Assembly: GCA_946886075.1 (NCBI GenBank)
Contig: CAMPHR010000047.1
Span: forward strand, 1-20,463
Length of the DNA: 20,463 nucleotides
Origin: an uncultured Novosphingobium sp.
GTDB lineage: Bacteria > Pseudomonadota > Alphaproteobacteria > Sphingomonadales > Sphingomonadaceae
Reading direction: 5' to 3'
The notes under the pieces are model-generated. The model was given only the letters and a program-made list of their open reading frames with translations, did not search any database and was not told the DNA's origin. Within the stretch, counting starts at the first letter, position 1; each line of letters begins with the position of its first letter. The position numbers were made by a program, and so were the translations under genes. Below are positions 13,313 to 20,463 of the stretch, piece after piece.

Positions 13313-13740
13313 GCGAGCGTATCCGTCGTGGGCGCGGCGGCCAGCGTCAGCTGGAAGTCGCACTTCACGACATCATTCTTGCCCATGTCAGTATTGAAGT
13401 TGCCGACATACATGGATGCTTCGAACACCACGTCCGCTTCGACACCTTCGGAGCCACCCTTGCGGATCTGGAAACCCACGGGGGCGCTCCCCGCTGCGGC
13501 CGTTTCCAACTTGGTGAAGCCGTTCGCGTCGGGCAGGTTCGGGTAGATCTCGCTGTCGATCGTCAGCGCCTTCAGCCCTGGGGCCTGCGTCCCATAGGGA
13601 AAGTCGTCCTTCGTCGAGGTGTCGATCAGGTTCGACGTGCGGTTGATCTTGAGCGAGGTGCCGCCCTTGATCTCATTATAGGTGCCGGGCGTGGCGCTCT
13701 CGATCCACAGCCGGTAGTCATTGCCCAATTTCTTGGCCAT
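13309..13740 (-). CDS. Major tail tube protein
   Basis: The 143-residue protein starts MAKKLGNDYRLWIES and continues with GTYNEIKG and SLKINRTSNLIDTSTKDD, the N-terminal pattern of TP901-1-like major tail proteins, in which the start of the chain lines the tube. Its second half (EASMYVGNFNTDM, VVKCDFQLT) is beta-rich. Hexameric rings of this protein stack to form the flexible tail tube through which DNA passes. AAGGAG lies eight bases upstream of ATG 13740, and the gene is among the few late genes not overlapped at its start, which fits the need for high expression. Confidence 0.85.
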   Translation of the reverse strand: MAKKLGNDYRLWIESATPGTYNEIKGGTSLKINRTSNLIDTSTKDDFPYGTQAPGLKALTIDSEIYPNLPDANGFTKLETAAAGSAPVGFQIRKGGSEGVEADVVFEASMYVGNFNTDMGKNDVVKCDFQLTLAAAPTTDTLA

Positions 13741-13779
13741 CGTTCACTCCTTCAGGTTAGCCCCTGCGGGGACATGCGA

Positions 13780-14169
13780 TCAGGCGCGAAGCGCCAGGAT
13801 CTGAAACCGGCTCTCGCCGACATAGCCATCGCCCTCCGCAGTCAGCACCGCCGTGGCGGCGATGAACGCGAAGGACAGGGTCCAGCCATCATGTTCGGCC
13901 TGTGCGCCATCCAGCGCCGCTTCGGCCTTGCCCTTTATCTGCAGCAGCGACTTGCGCTCTTCCGCTTCCGTGACGGTCATCACCGACAGCGTGGCGCGGC
14001 GATCGGGATCATTCTTCCCGCCCAGCGGCGCGGCTTCGATATCGCCTATGATGACGACGGGCGGCGGCGTGTTTTCCGGCACATGCTGGTAAACTGGCGC
14101 GCCCAGGTCGGCGATCACGGAGAGCAGATCGAACGCGACCTTCTCGATCGCGTCTTCGGCACTGGTCAT
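13780..14169 (-). CDS. Tail terminator protein (DUF3168)
   Basis: The 129-residue product shows the DUF3168 pattern: a helical start (MTSAEDAIEKVAFDLLSV), PVYQHVPENTPPPVVIIGDIE (tested here as VYQHVP...IIG) and a later strand-rich half ending in GESRFQILALRA. In HK97 and related phages this is the terminator that caps the tail tube end at the head side and sets the joint with the head (family knowledge). ATG 14169 overlaps the TGA of the preceding gene (TGATG). A TTG three bases further upstream is in frame but unlikely. Confidence 0.75.
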   Translation of the reverse strand: MTSAEDAIEKVAFDLLSVIADLGAPVYQHVPENTPPPVVIIGDIEAAPLGGKNDPDRRATLSVMTVTEAEERKSLLQIKGKAEAALDGAQAEHDGWTLSFAFIAATAVLTAEGDGYVGESRFQILALRA

Positions 14170-14630
14170 CAATCACCCCCTGCGACGCGGCGCAGGATCC
14201 GATCCCAAACGCCTTTCAGCCGATTGTTGAGCACCGCGCGGGCATCCGAATAGCGGCCCGTGACGAAGCGCTTTGCGCCGATCGCGCGCACCCGCATGGT
14301 GTAGCGGCTCGTGCCGCCACCGGGCATCCGTCGGTTTGCCGTCACTGTCTGACCCTTGCGGCCCAGGTCGAGGATGCGCGCATAGAAGAGCTTGCGCTTC
14401 TCAGCCTTGCTGCCGGTGATACCGATCGACACCGACAAGGAATTGCGGCGCAGCCGGCGCTTGATGCCCGCCTGCAGCGCGCCGGTGCGGCGCGGCGCGC
14501 GCGCCACCATCTGCCGCTCTATGTCCCGGCTGCCATCATCCAGCACGGTGGCGATCTCATCGCGGGCAGCATCGGGCAGAGATCGGAGCAGGCGGCGGAT
14601 GGACGCGCCACCCTGGACACGACGCGCCAT
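14169..14630 (-). CDS. HK97 gp10-like head-tail joining protein
   Basis: The 153-residue product is very arginine-rich and has the pattern VARAPRRTGALQAGIKRR (about 44-61), typical of HK97 gp10-like proteins, with a C-terminal half containing YARILDLGRKG (about 82-92). Such proteins join tail tube and head-closure proteins. Start ATG 14630 was chosen over upstream codons because it overlaps the TGA of the preceding adaptor gene (TGATG), the same coupling as in neighbouring genes; the extra upstream residues are a frame-shifted shadow of the adaptor. Confidence 0.78.
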   Translation of the reverse strand: MARRVQGGASIRRLLRSLPDAARDEIATVLDDGSRDIERQMVARAPRRTGALQAGIKRRLRRNSLSVSIGITGSKAEKRKLFYARILDLGRKGQTVTANRRMPGGGTSRYTMRVRAIGAKRFVTGRYSDARAVLNNRLKGVWDRILRRVAGGD

Positions 14631-15001
14631 CAGCCGAGGCCCGCCTGCCACTCGCAGTCGAGCTCGAGCCGATCGCGGCGGCCGTAGGGATCGTCGATCC
14701 GACGGATATTCCACGGGCCGCCGATAACCTCATAGGCATCGCCGATCTTCTTCACTTCAACGAGCCGATGCTTGGCCGTGACATCGGAACGATGCCGGAT
14801 CACGAAACGGGTGACGCTGACCGCCCGTTGGATGCTGTCGCGCGTGATCTCATCACCGCGCAGCGGCACCTTCTTTGCCCAGATGACCGCCAACGACGAC
14901 CAGGCCGTCGTCCATCCGCCTTGCCCATTGGACACGCGGCCCTCGACCTCGATCCGGATCCGGGTGCGGAGATCTCCGGCGCGCAGCGGTTGAAACGCCA
15001 T
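14630..15001 (-). CDS. Phage head-tail adaptor (head closure)
   Basis: The 123-residue product begins MAFQPLRAGDLRTRIRIEVE and has WAKKVPLRGDE and FVIRHRSDVTAKHRL, then WNIRRIDDPYGRRDRLELDCE, the characteristic sequence of the SPP1 gp16/HK97 gp9-type head-tail adaptor family. It closes the connector after DNA packaging and gives the tail its docking place. The start ATG 15001 overlaps the connector stop codon (TAATG). Residues before it in the longer open frame are not expected to be translated. Confidence 0.83.
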   Translation of the reverse strand: MAFQPLRAGDLRTRIRIEVEGRVSNGQGGWTTAWSSLAVIWAKKVPLRGDEITRDSIQRAVSVTRFVIRHRSDVTAKHRLVEVKKIGDAYEVIGGPWNIRRIDDPYGRRDRLELDCEWQAGLG

Positions 15002-15570
15002 TACAGCACCGGCATCCTGTAGCCGCTGCACAGCAGGCCGAAGGCTGCGGGCATGCCGCCGCTTGCCTCGCCCTCCATAGCAACATCGCGCATGGCGTAG
15101 AGATGGCCGAGTGCCAGCTTCGCAGCCGCGATCAATGGCCGAGGGCAAGCGTCGGCTGCATAGCCGGCGTCAAACGTCACCGTTACCGGCCCACCTGTCG
15201 GCCAGCTGGTGCCCGGTGCCGGAACCAGCGCGCCATCGACCGAAAGCCGCCAGCTGCCAGCGGGCAGATCGACAGGCTCGCCATCGCTCCCGATGTAGCT
15301 GACGGCCGTCACGGTGACGGTGGGCACTGGCCCGACGCCCAGGTTCATGCCTCGGCCGAACGCCGGGAAGGTCGCCACGATGCCGGTCACCACGCCTAGG
15401 CGGACGCTGCAGAACTTCTCGACCAACTGCAGGGCAGCGTCGCGAAGCACTTCAATGAGATCATCCTCCTCGGCATCATCCACGCGCAGATGCAGCTTGG
15501 CCGCATCCAGGCTCAACAGGGCCTCCCCATAGCCTTCTGGCATGGCCGTGGGGGTCAGGGTGAACAGCAT
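15001..15570 (-). CDS. Head-tail connector (gp6-like)
   Basis: The 189-residue protein shows the sequence typical of gp6-like connectors (phage_connect_1): LDAAKLHLRVDDAEEDDLIEVL near residues 21-42, then AAL QLVEKFC and a beta domain with PVTVTFDAGY and PLIAAAKLALGHLY near 130-160. Twelve copies form a ring below the portal, to which the adaptor and tail attach (family knowledge). It follows the capsid region directly and is coupled to the adaptor gene through TAATG. Confidence 0.82.
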   Translation of the reverse strand: MLFTLTPTAMPEGYGEALLSLDAAKLHLRVDDAEEDDLIEVLRDAALQLVEKFCSVRLGVVTGIVATFPAFGRGMNLGVGPVPTVTVTAVSYIGSDGEPVDLPAGSWRLSVDGALVPAPGTSWPTGGPVTVTFDAGYAADACPRPLIAAAKLALGHLYAMRDVAMEGEASGGMPAAFGLLCSGYRMPVL

Positions 15571-15585
15571 CGCGGCGCGTGCCCC

Positions 15586-15900
15586 TTACTTGGCTTCGGC
15601 CTTGGCGAAGGCGATCGCCTCCTTATCCGCGTCGGCCCAGCCCTCTTTGACGGCGCGCTTTGCTTCCGCCGGGAGAAGGCGCGCAACGCTATCGGCCTTA
15701 TGCTCGCCGCGATCGACCAGCACGCGCACCTCGACCTTGCTGGCCTCGATCGCTTCAGCGAGTTCCTGCTCGCCGTCGGCCAGTGCCTGCGCCGCCTTCG
15801 CCAGGTCCGCCTTCAGCGTTTCATTTTCGGGGTCACCCGCAAGCGCTTCACGCGCAGCAGTGACGGCGGCCTGCAGGGCCGCGATATTCGGTTTCGACAT
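15586..15900 (-). CDS. Small helical protein between capsid and connector
   Basis: The 104-residue product is rich in Ala, Glu, Lys and Asp with a heptad-like pattern (about residues 5-55), so a helical or coiled-coil fold is likely. It has no cysteine, signal peptide or membrane helix. Its place after the major capsid gene, where many siphophages have a small decoration, accessory or connector protein, is the only functional hint. GAGGAT precedes ATG 15900 at normal spacing, and a hairpin terminator separates it from the capsid gene. No family recognised. Confidence 0.6.
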   Translation of the reverse strand: MSKPNIAALQAAVTAAREALAGDPENETLKADLAKAAQALADGEQELAEAIEASKVEVRVLVDRGEHKADSVARLLPAEAKRAVKEGWADADKEAIAFAKAEAK

Positions 15901-15927
15901 GGAAGATCCTCAAACCAGAGAAAGGAC

Positions 15928-15955
15928 AAAAGGGCCCGGCGATTAGACCGGGCCC
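15928..15955 (-). terminator. Terminator hairpin after major capsid gene
   Basis: On the minus strand GGGCCCGG (15955-15948) and CCGGGCCC (15939-15932) form a perfect eight-base stem with an eight-base loop, followed by four U residues (15931-15928). It lies seven bases after the capsid stop. Such a hairpin may end or reduce transcription or protect the 3' end of the capsid message. Confidence 0.7.
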
Positions 15956-15962
15956 CGCATCA

Positions 15963-17192
15963 TCAGGTCGCGCTGTTGCGGTAGCGCTTCACCGCCCCGC
16001 CGACGTCCATGAAGTTGCCGCCCGAGCGAAGGAAGGCGAGGAAACCGATCTGCCCCTTCCGCGCATAGGCGCTGTCCGTGAACCGGAACATCTCGATCGC
16101 CATGGTATCGCGGATGACATAGTGGCTGAAATCGCCGAAGCCGATCGAATAGGCGTTCGCCGCCATATCGGCCACATGCTGGTTCACCTTGATCGGATAA
16201 CCCAGCAGCGTGTCGAGCTTGCCATTGTTCGCCAGATCGTAGCCGGGGAGGAAGATCGGGCGATTCTGGCTGTCCTTCAGCTTCTTCACCACCTTGACCG
16301 AACTGTCGTTCATCATGAAGCGGCAATTGCCACTTTCGCGATAGGCCGGATCGACGCTGTGCTCCAGATCGACCAGGTCGTCGTAGATTACCGTCCCGGT
16401 CTGGCCGGTCGTGCCCGTCTTGCCCGTGCCTGCCGCGACCATCACGCCGGTCGGCTGACCGGTTCCGGTGCCGATCGTGTAATGCTTGTTCGTTACGCGG
16501 CCGAGGCGGGTCACCAGGCGAGCACGAACGAACGCTTCGATATCGACGCTGCTATCCTGCAGCAGTTCGATCGGTACGGCGACCGTCTTCGAGCTATACT
16601 TATAGACTGGCAGATCCTTGGTGCCGAACGACACGTCTGCATCGGCAGCGGTGGCGTTCTGATCGAGGATCTCGCCCTCTTCCGAGGTGCCGTCGCTGGT
16701 CGGCCAGTTCATCCCGTTGCCGGAACCCGTCTGCAGAACGGTCGCCATGCCGGGTGCACGCATGCCCCCAAATGCCTTCAATGCATCGAGCACCGTCTGG
16801 GCGACGTCAGTCTGGACGGTATAGCCGCCCTCGCTGCCGGTGGTCGTTGACATGGTGTTCTGTACGGCGGCGAGGTGCGCCTGCCATTCATCGGCCGACA
16901 GCGCATTGTCACCACCGCGCAGCCACTTGGCGAACAGGCGGCTCGCCTCGCTGTTCTGATCGCGGCCGACGCGCTGCGCGGCATCGATGACGTTGCTGGT
17001 CAGCGCGGTCTCGGCTGCCAGCTGGTTCATGCGCTGGTGCCGCTCGATCTTGGCGTCGATATCCTCGATCTCGGCGATGCCCGCATCATAGGCGGCCTGG
17101 TTGTCGGCGGTCCACTGACCTTCCTTCTTCACCAGATCCTGCAGCGACTTCGCCTTTGCCGCGCGCTGCTCGCGGAGAGCCTGAATGCTCAT
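15963..17192 (-). CDS. Major capsid protein (HK97 gp5-like)
   Basis: The 409-residue product has the HK97 arrangement: an N-terminal charged helical delta domain (about 1-105) that scaffolds assembly and is cut away by the protease, then the capsid fold with GSEGGYTVQTDVAQ near 120-133, PVYKYSSKTVAVPIELLQDS near 192-211, the GTGTGQPTGVM loop, and a C-terminal region containing GDFSHYVIRDTMAIEMFR near 355-370. It forms the icosahedral shell. The delta domain explains the lack of a separate scaffolding gene. Cleavage site not defined here. ATG 17192 has GGAG at eight to ten bases upstream, immediately after a terminator hairpin. Confidence 0.93.
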   Translation of the reverse strand: MSIQALREQRAAKAKSLQDLVKKEGQWTADNQAAYDAGIAEIEDIDAKIERHQRMNQLAAETALTSNVIDAAQRVGRDQNSEASRLFAKWLRGGDNALSADEWQAHLAAVQNTMSTTTGSEGGYTVQTDVAQTVLDALKAFGGMRAPGMATVLQTGSGNGMNWPTSDGTSEEGEILDQNATAADADVSFGTKDLPVYKYSSKTVAVPIELLQDSSVDIEAFVRARLVTRLGRVTNKHYTIGTGTGQPTGVMVAAGTGKTGTTGQTGTVIYDDLVDLEHSVDPAYRESGNCRFMMNDSSVKVVKKLKDSQNRPIFLPGYDLANNGKLDTLLGYPIKVNQHVADMAANAYSIGFGDFSHYVIRDTMAIEMFRFTDSAYARKGQIGFLAFLRSGGNFMDVGGAVKRYRNSAT

Positions 17193-17206
17193 GTACGCTT
17201 CTCCAT

Positions 17207-17230
17207 AAAAAAGGGCCGCGAAAGCGGCCC
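17207..17230 (-). terminator. Terminator hairpin before major capsid gene
   Basis: In minus-strand RNA GGGCCGC (17230-17224) pairs perfectly with GCGGCCC (17219-17213) around a four-base UUUC loop, followed by six U residues (17212-17207). It sits between protease and capsid genes and leaves 14 bases to the capsid ATG. It may lower transcription or tune the ends of the messages rather than stop transcription fully, since the capsid gene must be expressed strongly. Confidence 0.75.
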
Positions 17231-17255
17231 GGGTGGTCTCCCTCGCGCGGCGCGC

Positions 17256-18023
17256 TCAGGCAGCTTGGGTCAGCAAGTCCACGGCGAGTCGCCGCTGGCG
17301 TGCTGCAATGTCGTCGATTTCGGTCGGCTCCGGCTCCGGCTCGGGCTGCTGTGCCGGTTCGGGCGTCGGGCCCGGGATTTTGTTCACGGGCGGATGATCG
17401 AAGGCTGACAGGTTCCAGCCCCGCTTGCCCGCGTTGGCGGCCTTGCCGCCCTGTTCGGGCAGCACCTCGTCGATGAGGCCAAGCGCGAGGGCCTCGTCGC
17501 CGGTGAACCAGCTTTCCTTGTCCATGAGGGCAATCCAGTCGGTTTCGCCGCCGGCCTTCGCGGCGTAGCTGGCGGCAATGCTGGCATCGATCTTGTCGAG
17601 CAGATCGGCCTCGGCGCGGAAATCGGCGCTGTTGCCGATCATCAGCGTCCATGCACGATGGATCATCATGAACGCGCCGGGGGCCGCGACGACATGGTCG
17701 CCGCTGATCGCGATATAGCTGGCGGCGCTCGCTGCCAGGCCGTCGATATGACAGGTGACCTTGCCGTCGTATTCCCGAATGGCCTGGGCGATCGCGCGGC
17801 CGCCAAACACATCGCCACCGGGGCTGTCGATCCGCACCGACACGTCGCCATCCATCGCCATCAGCTGGCGGGTGAAACCCTCGGCACTGACGCCGCCCCA
17901 CCACTGCGCGTCGGCTTCCGACCCGGCGATATAGTCATAGAGATAGATGGTGTTGCCTTCGGCCTTGATGCCCGCGCCGATCTTGGCGTTGCGGGAATAT
18001 AGGTTAAGCAGCCGGTTGCGCAT
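17256..18023 (-). CDS. Prohead protease, ClpP-like serine peptidase
   Basis: The 255-residue protein has the S49/ClpP-type (crotonase) fold markers: IDSPGGDVFGG at 65-75, GLAASAASYIA at 95-105 with the nucleophile Ser99, and MMIHRAW with the probable catalytic His122; a likely Asp follows near 143-146. It cleaves the delta domain of the capsid protein during prohead maturation. The last ~50 residues are rich in Pro, Glu and Gln and look like a flexible tail. The gene overlaps the portal gene end by 20 bases and lies directly before the capsid gene, the standard order portal-protease-capsid. Confidence 0.9.
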   Translation of the reverse strand: MRNRLLNLYSRNAKIGAGIKAEGNTIYLYDYIAGSEADAQWWGGVSAEGFTRQLMAMDGDVSVRIDSPGGDVFGGRAIAQAIREYDGKVTCHIDGLAASAASYIAISGDHVVAAPGAFMMIHRAWTLMIGNSADFRAEADLLDKIDASIAASYAAKAGGETDWIALMDKESWFTGDEALALGLIDEVLPEQGGKAANAGKRGWNLSAFDHPPVNKIPGPTPEPAQQPEPEPEPTEIDDIAARQRRLAVDLLTQAA

Positions 18024-19287
18024 TGGCGTTGTCCTCGAAGCTGTTGCCGCCAGGAGTGCGGCCGTAGTTGATCAGACGCCGGACTTCGTCCCGCGTCAGG
18101 ATCGGCGTTTCTCCCGCGCGGCCGAGTGCCGAACGGAAGGTCTCGAACAGGGTTTTCAGGTCCGCGCGTTCCAGCTCGAACGTGTCGAACTCGGCGAGCC
18201 GCGATGCCGTGCGGAAGAACTTGCGGTTGATCTCATTCTGGAAGGCGTTGAGGTGGCGGCGCAGCACATAGCGCACGAAGGCCGTGCCCATCTCCGCCAC
18301 GCCAGAGCCCCAGCTGGTCGTCTTCTCATTGTGCCCGATCATGAACGGCGGCACATTGTAGATGCGCGCGATCTCCTCGATCTGCAGCTGCCGGGTGACG
18401 GCGAGCTCCGCGTCCTTGTTCGGGAGCGTTATCGTCTTGATGTCGAGCCCGCCGGTCAGCAGCATCGGCTTGCTCGCCTGCCCATTGCGAAGGGCGTGAC
18501 GCTCTTCGACCTGGCTGCGCAGGCGCTCGACCGCCTCCGTGTCTAACTTCGCCTCCACCGGCGCGACCAGTGCATAATCGGGGCGGGCCTGGTTGGCGAA
18601 AAACTGCCCGGCATAGTTCTGGGCAGCCAGCGCAACGCCGCCGACATTCTGCAGGGCGTGCCGCAGCGGCGAGAATGACCGCGTGCCGTTGAAGCCGAGG
18701 CCCGGCACATGCAGCATGTCGTCCTGGTCGATGACACGAATTGTCTGGTCGGCGAGATCCGGCTCAGGATAGACAACATAGGCAAGGCGGCTGCCGTCTT
18801 TCCACGGCACCGGCTCCACCCGACGCGGATGCAGCGGCACCAGGCCGGAGACCCTTGGGCCCTTGCGCAAGATCTCGGCATAGGCATCGCCTTCGAACAG
18901 GCGCGACAGCACCAGCCATTCCCAACCGGCAGATGCGACCCAGCGCGGGCAGAACTCTTCGTTCAGCACCCACCACAGGTCATCGCTCTCGCGGATCGTG
19001 CGCTCACCATCGCTCGCCCGATTGTAGAGGTTCATCGGCAAGGTGGAGATGGCACCGGCGATCAGCGAGACGCAGGACCAGATCGCGCTGATCGTCAGCG
19101 CGCTGCGGTCAGTGACGACAGGCAACCCGGCGACAGCAGGCACGCCGGTGAACCATTCATAGGATTCCGTGCCGCGACGGATTGTCGGCAGCGCTACTTC
19201 GGCCGAGTTGCTGATCGGCGCGCCGGAATCCGCCTGTGCGGCGTCCGTCCCGATCAGCCAGCGGCCGACCTTTTCGCGAAGGCTCAT
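18004..19287 (-). CDS. Portal protein (HK97 family)
   Basis: The 427-residue product shows the HK97 portal pattern: YEWFTGVPAVAG and ALTISAIWSCVSLIAGAIS early (about 43-82), SRLFEGDAYAEI near 127-138, and HNEKTTSWGSGVAEM around 324-338, the family-typical loop. Twelve copies form the channel at one capsid vertex through which the terminase packs DNA. The ATG overlaps the terminase stop (ATGA). The last 30 residues include a Gly-Asn rich tail reading into the protease gene. Length is normal for the family. Confidence 0.92.
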   Translation of the reverse strand: MSLREKVGRWLIGTDAAQADSGAPISNSAEVALPTIRRGTESYEWFTGVPAVAGLPVVTDRSALTISAIWSCVSLIAGAISTLPMNLYNRASDGERTIRESDDLWWVLNEEFCPRWVASAGWEWLVLSRLFEGDAYAEILRKGPRVSGLVPLHPRRVEPVPWKDGSRLAYVVYPEPDLADQTIRVIDQDDMLHVPGLGFNGTRSFSPLRHALQNVGGVALAAQNYAGQFFANQARPDYALVAPVEAKLDTEAVERLRSQVEERHALRNGQASKPMLLTGGLDIKTITLPNKDAELAVTRQLQIEEIARIYNVPPFMIGHNEKTTSWGSGVAEMGTAFVRYVLRRHLNAFQNEINRKFFRTASRLAEFDTFELERADLKTLFETFRSALGRAGETPILTRDEVRRLINYGRTPGGNSFEDNANAQPAA

Positions 19288-20463
19288 AGGTTGTGGATCT
19301 CCGGTTCCGGTGCGTCGTCCTCGGGGGCCATTGCCACCGCTTTCGCCATCACCGCCGCGACGATGCCGTCGATCTTGTCCTTCGACCGCTTCTTCGCAGG
19401 CATGTAGTTCAGGTTCTCATCGAACCGGACCATTGTGTTCCGCGCCATGTAGCGCAGCAGGGGATGCCCCCCATGATCCAGCGTGCCGGCATAGACATGC
19501 CGCTCGAATTCCTTGGTCGGCTCCCCGAGCGAATGGATGCCCTGGCGAACCTGAAGGAGCAGATCGGTATCGATCCCTTCCTTCTGCATGTCCGTCACCA
19601 GCTTGACGCCGCCCCACGGGTCATAACCGATGCGCTCCACGTCGAAGCTGTTCATGCCAGCTTCGACCGCGCGCAGGACGAAGTCCTGATCGACGATGTC
19701 ACCCGGCGTCACCTCCAGCGCGCCCGCCTCTTTCCAGCGGTCGAAGGGCACCTTCGTTTCCTTCACCCGCTGGGCGAGCGACGACTCGGGAACCCAAAAG
19801 CGGCACAGCAGATGCCAGAGCGGGTCGCCCGCGATCGGCGGGAACAGCCACACCAGCGCGGTGATGTCGCGCACCGATGACAAATCCCATGCGCCAAAGC
19901 AGCGGCGACCCGCCATCCGCTCGGCCATCGTCAGCCAGCCATTCGTGCCGACCTGGCATTTGTCCCACTTGGACATGTTGAGCCAGAGGGCTTGGTCATC
20001 AACCCACTGGTTCAGATGGTAACAGCGGAAATGCGCTTCCTTGACCGGGTTCCCCTTCGCAAGGCGCGCTTCACCGCGCAGGAACTGCAACGTCGGCGAC
20101 AGGCCGAGCGATGGGTTAGCCGACCGCCAGACCGCCTCATCTTCCCAATCCGCGTCATCCGGCGCGGCGAAGATAACGACCAGCGTCGAGGGGTCGTCAA
20201 TCGTACCGTCGAGGATCTGCTCGCTTTCTTCCCAGATCTCCACGCCGGTCTGGTTCGTCTTCAGGCCAGCAGTGGACGCGAACAGCGCAATCGGCTGCAG
20301 GCGAGCACCTTGACCCTGCCGCAGATCGTTCTCGATCTTGCGGCTCTTCCACTCGTGCATTTCGTCGCCAAGCGTCACGCTGGGCGACTTGCCATGCTTC
20401 CCCTGGTCGCTGCCCGTCAGCACCACGAACGACGACGAAAGCGGCTTCAGCCACATGTGGCTG
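19284..20463 (-). CDS. Large terminase subunit, C-terminal part (cut by window edge)
   Basis: The gene runs off the right edge; the Walker A part and true start are outside. Seen here (numbering from the first Met, base 20456): the Walker B-type VTLGDEMHE with acidic pair at 31-32, ASTAG at 60-64 as ATPase coupling motif, and an RNase H-like nuclease domain with Asp191 in GAWDLSS, Asp279 in GYDPWGG and Asp363 in KDKIDG. This matches HK97-type (Terminase_1) large subunits. The protein translocates DNA into the prohead using ATP and cuts the concatemer. The reading frame stays open at the edge, with no start forced there. Confidence 0.93.
   Translation of the reverse strand, partial: SHMWLKPLSSSFVVLTGSDQGKHGKSPSVTLGDEMHEWKSRKIENDLRQGQGARLQPIALFASTAGLKTNQTGVEIWEESEQILDGTIDDPSTLVVIFAAPDDADWEDEAVWRSANPSLGLSPTLQFLRGEARLAKGNPVKEAHFRCYHLNQWVDDQALWLNMSKWDKCQVGTNGWLTMAERMAGRRCFGAWDLSSVRDITALVWLFPPIAGDPLWHLLCRFWVPESSLAQRVKETKVPFDRWKEAGALEVTPGDIVDQDFVLRAVEAGMNSFDVERIGYDPWGGVKLVTDMQKEGIDTDLLLQVRQGIHSLGEPTKEFERHVYAGTLDHGGHPLLRYMARNTMVRFDENLNYMPAKKRSKDKIDGIVAAVMAKAVAMAPEDDAPEPEIHNL

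Noticed and set aside
13761..13771. CCCC-TGC-GGGG hairpin upstream of the tail tube gene
   Set aside because: The stem is only four bases with no U-tract; it looks too weak to count among the terminators, although it sits at a similar place before a highly expressed gene.
17086..17904. 272-residue minus-strand open frame overlapping protease and capsid start
   Set aside because: It is another frame of the protease gene, full of Arg/Gly runs; the overlapping frame has the ClpP catalytic motifs.
1..20463. CRISPR arrays, tRNA genes, insertion sequences, integrase or attachment sites
   Set aside because: No spaced direct repeats, no cloverleaf-like sequence, no transposase or recombinase motif and no paired direct repeat at the edges were seen by reading.

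Overview
The window is the late (structural, lysis) region of a tailed double-stranded DNA phage or prophage with a long, lambda/HK97-type tail. Almost everything is read on the minus strand, so transcription runs from the right edge (large terminase) to the left edge (DNA methylase). The DNA is GC-rich (roughly 60-65 % by eye) and the protein style (alphaproteobacterial head, gene-transfer-agent-like tail chaperones and tail tip) suggests an alphaproteobacterial host, most likely a sphingomonad. That host call is inference from protein character, not a database result. No integrase, repressor, attachment site, tRNA or bacterial flank is visible, so prophage versus free phage cannot be decided.

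Layout, in transcription order. Head: large terminase (cut by the right edge), portal, ClpP-like prohead protease, HK97-fold major capsid protein, a small coiled-coil protein, gp6-like connector. Head-tail joining and tail tube: head-closure adaptor, HK97 gp10-like protein, DUF3168 tail terminator, tail tube protein, GTA-type tail chaperone, and a 41-residue second chaperone in the -1 frame. An AT-richer gene for an exported cysteine-containing protein then interrupts the tail operon just before the tape measure gene. The tape measure is followed by a three-helix membrane protein of unknown role, and then by the tail-tip set: two tail proteins, a DUF6950/NlpC-P60-like protein and an 818-residue gpJ-like tip protein with a probable lectin-like C-terminus. 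Next come a 140-residue accessory tail protein and a 359-residue SGNH hydrolase, which together look like the host-surface module.

Lysis: a membrane-anchored coiled-coil protein, then (after an intrinsic terminator) a TIGR02594-type endolysin, a 56-residue single-helix putative holin with GTG start, an inner-membrane spanin and an outer-membrane spanin lipoprotein nested partly in its gene. The left edge holds an orphan D12-class adenine methylase and, between it and the spanins, two small genes on the opposite (plus) strand preceded by a short, strongly inverted-repeat-rich intergenic region.

Most late genes are coupled by TGATG, TAATG, ATGA or GTGA overlaps. The exceptions stand out: strong hairpin-plus-U-tract signals on the minus strand sit directly upstream of the ribosome-binding sites of the major capsid, tape measure and endolysin genes and after the capsid gene, which suggests the late transcript is punctuated at these points. 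The most interesting leads are that hairpin arrangement, the two cargo-like genes in the tail operon, the SGNH hydrolase, the possible -1 frameshift in the tail chaperones, and the plus-strand gene pair.
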